Shown here: positions 1 to 4,751 of the stretch, piece by piece | Layout of the letters: each line of letters starts with the position of its first letter | Position numbering within the stretch: the first letter of the stretch is position 1 | Origin: Desulfobacterales bacterium | GTDB lineage: Bacteria > Desulfobacterota > Desulfobacteria > Desulfobacterales > Desulfobacteraceae | Assembly (NCBI GenBank): GCA_022361315.1 | Contig: JAKSBB010001307.1 | Location: 1 to 6,127 of the forward strand | Direction of reading: 5' to 3' | Length of the DNA: 6,127 nt | Position numbers and translations under genes: made by a program | Notes under the pieces: generated by a model | What the model was told of the DNA's origin: nothing | What the model saw: the letters and a program-made list of their open reading frames with translations, nothing else | The model's database searches: none

Positions 1-1216
1 CGGCCCGGAATGCCCGTAACAGCTGAGTAATACGAAGGAAGGGCGACTTCAGCTTTTGGGAGTGATTTGCGGATTGATCCTTATTACCCCTGACCCGGTG
101 ATGAAAAGGATATGTCAGCACCTCCCGGACAACGGCTTTTAAGTCCCCCTTTTCATTAAACTTGTCCGCAACTGCCTTTACATATTCGGGAGAAGGGTTG
201 GAAGTCACCATTTGACGAATCAGATGCTTGGCCATAAACGGTGCCGTATTCGGATGCCCCACCAGTTTGTTGACAACTTCCCTGATTTCATCTTCTCCGG
301 ACTGATTTCCGGAGAGCTGAATGTACCCTTTTAACAGCGATTTGGGTCCATTATCATGATAAGCATCGTCCACAATCATTGGTCGTGTCATGGTAACGAA
401 GGGGACCGTTTTGTAGGTTTTATCAATCCCGTCGTCAAAACCAACCCCGCTGCCGTTGTAATCCGGTTCCCAGAAGCCCGTGCGCCATTCATACCGGTAG
501 CTGTGGGCTTTCAGACCGGTAAATACCCTTGCCAGCTGTTTGATGTCATCGTTGGTATATGTGGGGATATCTTTGCCTTCACTGTTTTTCTTGCGGGTGC
601 CGTCGGCATTCAACTCAACCAGCCCGATGGTGAAAAGCTGCATGAGTTCCCTGGCATAATTTTCGTCCGGATGGATGTTTGCCGAAGGGTCGGCCTTGCG
701 GTTATTCATGTGTGATAAATAAACCCCCATACAGGGATGCATGGATACGGCGAACAAAAGATCTGCATAGCTCCCGAAAGCGTGGTTGTACAGGAGATCA
801 TAAAAGCTTGCCAATCCTGGGGCATCCAGCTCCAGGGACGAATTATCCGAGATGACCAGCAATTCGCTCAGGGCCTGGGCCACCCGCTGCCGGATAAGAT
901 CCTCGGTATCATCATGGGACAGCGTATGTTGCCACCAGGCCATGCGGAAATACCATTTGTACGGTAACGCGGGATTATTCCCGTCGCCGTTGATCCTGTC
1001 CTCCCCGTAGGCCCGGATGAATTTTCCGCGAAACGCTTCCCAGATGGAACGTGTCCCCGCTTCATAGGTATTTTTCTCAAAAGGCCTGTTATTTAATTGC
1101 TCCTCAAGCCAGTTTTCAATACCTTGCCCGGCAACGGTTTTGATGAGATTTTCATCCGCCCCCAGGGTGGCCCGGGCAAGAAATGTACTGGCCTTTGTGA
1201 ACTCATTTTCTTTCAT
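1..1216 (-). CDS. DUF1800 family protein, C-terminus cut by window edge
   Basis: The reading frame runs from ATG at 1216 to the left edge without a stop (405 codons visible). The protein resembles the DUF1800 family (PF08811): an N-terminal 'FLARATLGA' block at residues 12-20, the hallmark 'ENYARELMQLFTIGL' at 185-199, a 'YTNDDIKQLARVFTG' block at 220-234, an 'HDNGPK' block at 287-292, 'HPNTAPFMAKHLIRQ' at 321-335 and 'KLKSPFLRITQLLRA' at 388-402. The family has no firmly established biochemical activity; members are commonly encoded beside DUF1501 proteins, so a DUF1501 gene may follow beyond the left edge (inference). No signal peptide is visible, since the domain begins about ten residues after the Met. 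Residues about 245-285 form an extended segment before the HD block. The ATG directly follows the TGA of the radical SAM gene, and a GGGG ribosome-binding stretch (1223-1226) lies inside that gene's last codons, so translation is probably coupled. Confidence 0.88.
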   Translation of the reverse strand, partial: MKENEFTKASTFLARATLGADENLIKTVAGQGIENWLEEQLNNRPFEKNTYEAGTRSIWEAFRGKFIRAYGEDRINGDGNNPALPYKWYFRMAWWQHTLSHDDTEDLIRQRVAQALSELLVISDNSSLELDAPGLASFYDLLYNHAFGSYADLLFAVSMHPCMGVYLSHMNNRKADPSANIHPDENYARELMQLFTIGLVELNADGTRKKNSEGKDIPTYTNDDIKQLARVFTGLKAHSYRYEWRTGFWEPDYNGSGVGFDDGIDKTYKTVPFVTMTRPMIVDDAYHDNGPKSLLKGYIQLSGNQSGEDEIREVVNKLVGHPNTAPFMAKHLIRQMVTSNPSPEYVKAVADKFNEKGDLKAVVREVLTYPFHHRVRGNKDQSANHSQKLKSPFLRITQLLRAFRA

Positions 1217-2443
1217 TCAATACCCCATGATATTTTTTAATGAATAGATGAAAGGAGCCATTGCCCCTTGGCGCTTCAACCACAACCAGTAAACGCCCTC
1301 TTCAAGTTCCTCCACAGACATTTTATACGGTTCAAACACCACATGGGATCCGTCATATTTGGACCAGTCCTTCGTCAGAATTCGTCTTTGTCCATCCAGT
1401 GTTTTATAGGTGTCTGAGCCGGGAAAAGGAATGACCAGATGTTCAAATGTCCTGTCCGCCTTGATCTCTTTAATGAATTTTAATGTGTCCTCAAAGATAG
1501 TGACGTCGTGAGCGTCAAACCCAACCAGAAAATCCCCCCACACCTCAATACCATATCTTTTTACGGTTGAAAGATGCGCCTTTACCGATTCCGGTCTGAC
1601 AAATTTTTTACCCTGGGCCTCCAGGGCTTCCCGGGATGGGGTTTCAATCCCGAAAAGCAGGGCTTTGATCCCTGCCTCCTTTGCCGCTTGTAACAATTCG
1701 TCATCTTCTGCGATCCCAATAGTTGTCTCCCCATAGAACTTCATTTTCAAAGGTGCCAGTGCTTTGAACAATGCCAGGGCATAGGTCCGGTTCACGGTCA
1801 GGTTGTCGGCATGAAGCTCAACCCATTCAACCCCGTATGCTTTCAATTGACGAATCTCTTCCACAATGTGTTCAACGGGACGAAACCGGCATGTGTCAAA
1901 AAACTGATGTACCAAACAAAAGGAACAATGGTTCGGGCATCCCCGGCCCACGAGCACCGACCAGGTATAATTATAGACTTTGGGCCCAATGATTTCTGTG
2001 GGGTAAGGATTGAGGCGTGATAATTCCACAGGGGTGTCCCTTTGATAAATTTCTTTCAGCCTGCCATTTTCCACATCTCCAAGAAGGGTCTCCCATATGC
2101 CTTCGGTTTCACCCAGGAGCAAGGCATCTGCATGGTCCAATGCCTCATCTTTACAAAACCGGGTGTGCAGCCCTCCCAATACAACGATTTTTCCCTTTGC
2201 TCTAAACGCATCTGCAATCTCATATGCCCGCAGGGCGTCGGGTGTGGACATGAAAACGGCAATGACCCGTGCCTTGGAATGAAAATTGGTTTTCATACCG
2301 ATGGTCTCGTCGGTCATCTCAATACCGACGCCTTTTGGGGTGGCTGCTGCCGTTGAAAAAATATTCTGGGGCGGTCCGCCGGTTTCGGCTTTGTATTTTG
2401 AATAATCACTTCCTGACGAGGCCTTGATCAAATAAACCTTCAT
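1217..2443 (-). CDS. B12-binding-domain-type radical SAM protein
   Basis: This is a 408-residue protein with a cobalamin-binding-like (Rossmann) N-terminal domain and a radical SAM core. The N-terminal half has the typical 'VVLGGLH' strand-turn (about residues 87-93) and 'ADALLLGETEGIW' (105-117). The 4Fe-4S motif CxxxCxxC is in 'GRGCPNHCSFC' (Cys169, 173, 176). Further core blocks are 'ELHADNLT' (about 209-216), 'LFGIETPS' (263-270) and 'GDFLVGFD' (303-310). Such enzymes reductively cleave S-adenosylmethionine to a 5'-deoxyadenosyl radical in the cytoplasm and often methylate or rearrange unactivated carbon; the substrate cannot be read from the sequence. The DxHxxG cobalamin-ligand motif is absent. 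I place the start at 2443 (MKVYLIKASSG), which has an AGGGAG ribosome-binding site six bases upstream (2450-2455). An in-frame ATG at 2494 would add 17 polar, unconserved-looking residues and has no better site. It heads an operon with the DUF1800 gene and is divergent from the AraC-type regulator. Confidence 0.9.
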   Translation of the reverse strand: MKVYLIKASSGSDYSKYKAETGGPPQNIFSTAAATPKGVGIEMTDETIGMKTNFHSKARVIAVFMSTPDALRAYEIADAFRAKGKIVVLGGLHTRFCKDEALDHADALLLGETEGIWETLLGDVENGRLKEIYQRDTPVELSRLNPYPTEIIGPKVYNYTWSVLVGRGCPNHCSFCLVHQFFDTCRFRPVEHIVEEIRQLKAYGVEWVELHADNLTVNRTYALALFKALAPLKMKFYGETTIGIAEDDELLQAAKEAGIKALLFGIETPSREALEAQGKKFVRPESVKAHLSTVKRYGIEVWGDFLVGFDAHDVTIFEDTLKFIKEIKADRTFEHLVIPFPGSDTYKTLDGQRRILTKDWSKYDGSHVVFEPYKMSVEELEEGVYWLWLKRQGAMAPFIYSLKNIMGY

Positions 2444-2449
2444 ACGTTT

Positions 2450-2455
2450 CTCCCT
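2450..2455 (-). promoter_or_regulatory. Ribosome-binding site that fixes the radical SAM start
   Basis: Read on the minus strand this is AGGGAG, separated by six bases from the ATG at 2443. It favours that start over the upstream in-frame ATG at 2494. Confidence 0.7.
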
Positions 2456-2496
2456 GATGTCCCGGGTTGTGGTTGATGTGTCGTTCTCTGGCATTG

Positions 2497-2526
2497 ACTA
2501 TACGCCACAGGTGTAACGGATGGCGT
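2497..2526 (-). promoter_or_regulatory. Candidate operator and -10 box for the radical SAM operon
   Basis: On the minus strand 2502-2497 reads TATAGT, a good -10 box, which would give a leader of about 45 bases. No matching -35 box stands 16-18 bases upstream. Instead a perfect inverted repeat, ACGCCA (2502-2507) and TGGCGT (2521-2526) with a 13-base spacer, covers the -35 position and touches the -10 box. A weak -35 replaced by a protein site is what an activator-dependent promoter would look like, and the divergent AraC-type regulator is the obvious candidate. The repeat is short, so chance cannot be excluded. Confidence 0.3.
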
Positions 2527-2547
2527 TCTCGGGATTGCTCACCAGGT

Positions 2548-2575
2548 TTGATTTTTTGCGGTTTTCATCTATACA
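2548..2575 (+). promoter_or_regulatory. Candidate sigma-70 promoter of the AraC-type regulator
   Basis: TTGATT at 2548-2553 and TATACA at 2570-2575 are separated by 16 bases and resemble -35 and -10 boxes. Transcription would start near 2582 and leave a short leader of about 23 bases before the ATG at 2605. That leader carries no recognisable Shine-Dalgarno sequence. Confidence 0.4.
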
Positions 2576-2604
2576 AACCCCACCGGCTCATATATTTTTA
2601 TCCC

Positions 2605-3495
2605 ATGAACAAAGAATATAAAAAAAGGATCAATGCGGCTTTGGACTATATGGACAGGCATTTCCGGACAGATTTGACATTGGATGAGATCGCCGAAAAA
2701 GCCCATTTTTCAAAGTATCATTTCCACAGAATTTTCAAAGCAGAAACAGGGGAAACCGTTTCCGGTCATATTCGCAGGCTTCGACTGGAATGGGCGGCCA
2801 ACCGTTTACTGGTAGAGTCCGGAGACAGCATCACCTCCATTGCACTGGATTGCGGATTTTGCAGTTCCCAGAATTTTGCCACGGCATTCAAAAAGAAATA
2901 TGATCTCTCCCCCAGCAGCTTCAGACAGACCTATTCATTGGAGAGGTGGAAAAAAGAACAAGCAACTGACCGCAGCCCTGTCAGAAATACGGAATTCCCG
3001 ATAAGTTCGGTCAATAATATATGGATCAACCTGATGGATATGCCGTCATTTCATGTGGCATATGAACGGTACGTGGGACCTTACGGAGAAAAAAGCGGAC
3101 TTGCCGCCTTTGAACCCCTGCTGAACTGGGCTTATGGGAAATACAATATTGAACATTCAGTCTTACTGGGGGTTGTGTGGGACAATCCGGATATGACACC
3201 GCCGGAGCAGTGCCGGTATGACGCCTGCATCACCGTTCCTGAAAAAGTACACACCAAGGGAAACATCCGGCTGGCAACAATCAAGGGGGGCCCGTGTGTT
3301 GTCGGCCACTGCGAAGTACAAACCTACACCGAGCTTGAAAATGCCTACGAAACCATATTTTCATCCTGGTTTCCTGACAATGATTATATACCTGCTGATA
3401 AAGCCCCATATGAGATCTACTTGAACACCCCTGAAACCCATCCCAGGAACAGTATGCTGATCGACATTTGTATACCGGTTGAGAAGATCGCTTAA
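2605..3495 (+). CDS. AraC-family transcriptional regulator with GyrI-like ligand-binding domain
   Basis: This is a 296-residue cytoplasmic DNA-binding regulator. The N-terminal AraC/XylS domain has two helix-turn-helix units: about residues 25-48 ('TLDEIAEKAHFSKYHFHRIF') and 75-100 ('ITSIALDCGFCSSQNFATAF', followed by 'KKKYDLSPSSFR', the usual end of the domain). Residues about 140-293 form a GyrI-like/effector-binding domain (PF06445), shown by 'VAYERYVGPYGE', 'CRYDACITVP', 'IKGGPCVVGHCE', 'PYEIYLNTPE' and the terminal 'IDICIPV'. This architecture is that of Rob-like regulators. In GyrI-like domains such as BmrR an acidic pocket residue binds cationic or hydrophobic compounds; Glu270 in 'PYEIYL' is the likely equivalent. 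The frame is open from an ATG at 2467, but the extra 46 residues look unrelated to the family and overlap the divergent upstream region, so I choose 2605, where the typical N-terminus begins. It is divergent from the radical SAM operon and may control it. Confidence 0.92.
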   Translation: MNKEYKKRINAALDYMDRHFRTDLTLDEIAEKAHFSKYHFHRIFKAETGETVSGHIRRLRLEWAANRLLVESGDSITSIALDCGFCSSQNFATAFKKKYDLSPSSFRQTYSLERWKKEQATDRSPVRNTEFPISSVNNIWINLMDMPSFHVAYERYVGPYGEKSGLAAFEPLLNWAYGKYNIEHSVLLGVVWDNPDMTPPEQCRYDACITVPEKVHTKGNIRLATIKGGPCVVGHCEVQTYTELENAYETIFSSWFPDNDYIPADKAPYEIYLNTPETHPRNSMLIDICIPVEKIA

Positions 3496-3573
3496 CAGCC
3501 CGGACCATTTGCAATCATCCATCGGCAATGGCAAGTGCCCACCGGGGAGAATACGATCTTTCAATTGCAAACA

Positions 3574-3614
3574 GCCGCCACCTGTCAAGGAGGAAATGTT
3601 TGACAGATGGCGGC
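3574..3614. terminator. Stem-loop between convergent genes, likely bidirectional terminator
   Basis: Arms 3574-3587 (GCCGCCACCTGTCA) and 3601-3614 form a 14-base stem around a 13-base loop. The single mismatch is C/A in plus-strand RNA but a G-U wobble in minus-strand RNA, so the fold is tighter for the minus-strand transcript. It sits 13 bases after the stop of the solute-binding protein gene and 78 bases after the stop of the AraC-type gene. The U-tract is poor on both sides: UGUUUG on the minus strand, and UCUUCUUAUUU about nine bases away on the plus strand. Termination is therefore likely but not textbook. Confidence 0.65.
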
Positions 3615-3627
3615 CGTAAGCGTCTTC

Positions 3628-4347
3628 TTATTTGGCAAAGGTCAATTTCCCCTCTGCCTCCAGACTCTTGTAAGCATCCTTGAGTTTTTGAACAACCGCA
3701 GGCGAAGTGGACTTGCCCAGTGACAGACTAGTGGTCACCCCATAGGCCTGAAACGCCAGCTCAAAAACTTCGGGATCAATCCCTGCAGCGGCACTCTCAT
3801 TGGTGATGACATTGGGGGCTTCCAGAACCAGATCCACCCTGCCGGCAGCCAACAGCTTAACCAGGGACGAGGCTTCGGTTACAATATGAAGATTTTTGTG
3901 GGCAATGCTGTTCATATGGTCTTCGGTTAAGCTGCCCCGCATAACACCCACCTTGTATTGAAGGGTATCCTCGGATGAGCCGATCGCAATATCTGAAGTC
4001 TTAAGCTTGTAGAAATTATAATAGGTGGTTTCCTTTACGGCTCCGATCCAGTGGAACAGGGATTCCCTTTTAGGGGTCCGGCTGATACATGAAATCATAT
4101 AGTCGGGTTTGTTCAGACCTGTTTCATAAACCCGTTTCCATGGGGCGACGATAAATTTTGCATCCATTTGCGCCCGTTCCACCACAAGTTTTGCGATGTC
4201 ATACACCGCACCTTTAATATCACCGTCCTCGCTGTAATAAAAAGGCTTCCAGGAACTGCAGGCCACCGTTATGGACTCGGCGAACACGGCCGACTGTGAA
4301 TAAAAAGAGAAGATGAGAATGAAACCCAAAAGCTTCAACATACGCAT
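3628..4347 (-). CDS. Periplasmic solute-binding protein, family 3 type
   Basis: This is a 239-residue exported protein. It begins with a signal peptide: MRMLK, a hydrophobic core 'LLGFILIFSF' (residues 6-15), and a likely signal peptidase I site after 'AVFA' (Ala23). The mature part starts 'ESITVACSSWKPFYY' and resembles bacterial extracellular solute-binding proteins, family 3 (PF00497): 'GAVYDIAKLVVERA' (47-60), 'YKVGVMRGSLTEDH' (131-144, lobe crossover) and 'LLAAGRVDLVLEAPNV' (165-180, matching the usual 'L..GR.D' block). Such proteins capture amino acids or similar small solutes in the periplasm for ABC import, or act as sensors. There is no permease or ATPase gene in the window, so it looks like an orphan. 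The start at 4347 has a GGGAGG site five bases upstream; an in-frame ATG at 4383 would only add a hydrophobic extension. The ligand cannot be assigned. Confidence 0.85.
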   Translation of the reverse strand: MRMLKLLGFILIFSFYSQSAVFAESITVACSSWKPFYYSEDGDIKGAVYDIAKLVVERAQMDAKFIVAPWKRVYETGLNKPDYMISCISRTPKRESLFHWIGAVKETTYYNFYKLKTSDIAIGSSEDTLQYKVGVMRGSLTEDHMNSIAHKNLHIVTEASSLVKLLAAGRVDLVLEAPNVITNESAAAGIDPEVFELAFQAYGVTTSLSLGKSTSPAVVQKLKDAYKSLEAEGKLTFAK

Positions 4348-4352
4348 AATTA

Positions 4353-4358
4353 CCTCCC
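4353..4358 (-). promoter_or_regulatory. Ribosome-binding site of the solute-binding protein gene
   Basis: It reads GGGAGG on the minus strand, five bases before the ATG at 4347. It decides between this start and the in-frame ATG at 4383, which lies upstream of the site. Confidence 0.75.
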
Positions 4359-4370
4359 AAATAAGTATTA

Positions 4371-4399
4371 ATAATAAACACAATATTGATTGGTCTTAA
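4371..4399 (-). promoter_or_regulatory. Candidate sigma-70 promoter of the solute-binding protein gene
   Basis: On the minus strand TTAAGA (4399-4394) and TATTAT (4376-4371) stand 17 bases apart, matching 4 and 5 of 6 consensus bases. Transcription would begin near 4364, just ahead of the ribosome-binding site. This also makes the ATG at 4383 unlikely to be used, as it would lie upstream of the transcript start. The surrounding bases are markedly AT-rich, as promoters often are. Confidence 0.45.
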
Positions 4400-4693
4400 A
4401 TGGATTTAAACCGGGAATCACAACAGGCACGACACCTTGCGGCCACATCGCATTTTGGGTTGCTGCACTGGAAACCGACAACGACACTGTTTTCAGTGCC
4501 CTCCGAATACGATATCGCATCCCATAACCACAGGCCGGAGCGCTTTAGACAAATTGTAGGCTTAAAAACAAATAAGTTGGTTTGCGGTAATTTATTATCC
4601 GGAAAACGATGAGATATGTCAACCGGGCCAATAAGAAAATAAGGACGGCATATGAAACGAGGCCCGGGGTATGAATAACGGCACTATGGAGCG
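4400..4693. other. Stretch without a supported gene; startless open frame on minus strand
   Basis: No recognised gene lies here. On the minus strand a 95-codon frame is open from 4683 to 4399 (stop TAA at 4396-4398, preceding TAG at 4684-4686) but has no ATG or TTG and only one late GTG. Its end is cysteine-rich, 'CSNPKCDVAARCRACC' (CX4CX5CX2CC). On the plus strand 4400-4612 could encode 70 residues from an ATG without a Shine-Dalgarno site and with no family resemblance. Small inverted repeats are also present: CACTG-TTTT-CAGTG at 4485-4498, and CCGGGCC (4623-4629) with GGCCCGG (4661-4667). It may be a gene remnant, a dispersed non-coding repeat or an RNA; the sequence alone does not decide. 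Confidence 0.4.
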
Positions 4694-4736
4694 GAATACA
4701 GCACCCGATGGCAGATGCGCTATGGATGCTGTATTC
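4694..4736 (-). terminator. Stem-loop downstream of the M20 peptidase gene
   Basis: GAATACAGCA (4694-4703) and TGCTGTATTC (4727-4736) form a perfect 10-base stem around a 23-base loop. It begins 15 bases after the stop codon of the peptidase gene, where a terminator is expected. The stem is only moderately GC-rich, the loop is long and no T-run follows on the minus strand. It may stabilise the transcript's 3' end or bind a protein rather than act as an intrinsic terminator. Confidence 0.4.
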
Positions 4737-4751
4737 GCGCCGACTCGGATA

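Noticed and set aside
351..362. Perfect 12-base palindrome TTATCATGATAA
   Set aside because: It encodes the HD-containing block of the DUF1800 protein, so codon content explains it.
356..967. Two plus-strand open frames (356-715 and 737-967)
   Set aside because: Both lie antisense to the DUF1800 gene, whose minus-strand frame is continuous and matches family motifs throughout; neither has a family resemblance.
868..1080. Minus-strand open frame of 70 codons
   Set aside because: It is an out-of-frame shadow of the DUF1800 gene on the same strand.
1771..2356. Several overlapping open frames, most on the plus strand, inside the radical SAM gene
   Set aside because: They are shadows in other frames of a gene with a full set of radical SAM motifs.
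2444..2494. N-terminal extension of the radical SAM protein from the ATG at 2494
   Set aside because: The added residues are polar and look unrelated to the domain, while the internal ATG at 2443 has a strong ribosome-binding site.
2467..2604. N-terminal extension of the AraC-type regulator from the ATG at 2467
   Set aside because: The 46 extra residues are unlike the family, the region contains the candidate promoters, and the typical AraC N-terminus begins at 2605.
3508..3571. Distant inverted repeat TTTGCAAT / ATTGCAAA
   Set aside because: Eight-base AT-rich arms 48 bases apart are weak and easily due to chance; the neighbouring 14-base stem explains the region better.
3595..3619. Mini-frame ATG-to-TAA of seven codons after AAGGAGG
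   Set aside because: The spacing between the Shine-Dalgarno sequence and ATG is only two bases and the frame lies inside a stem-loop; nothing supports translation.
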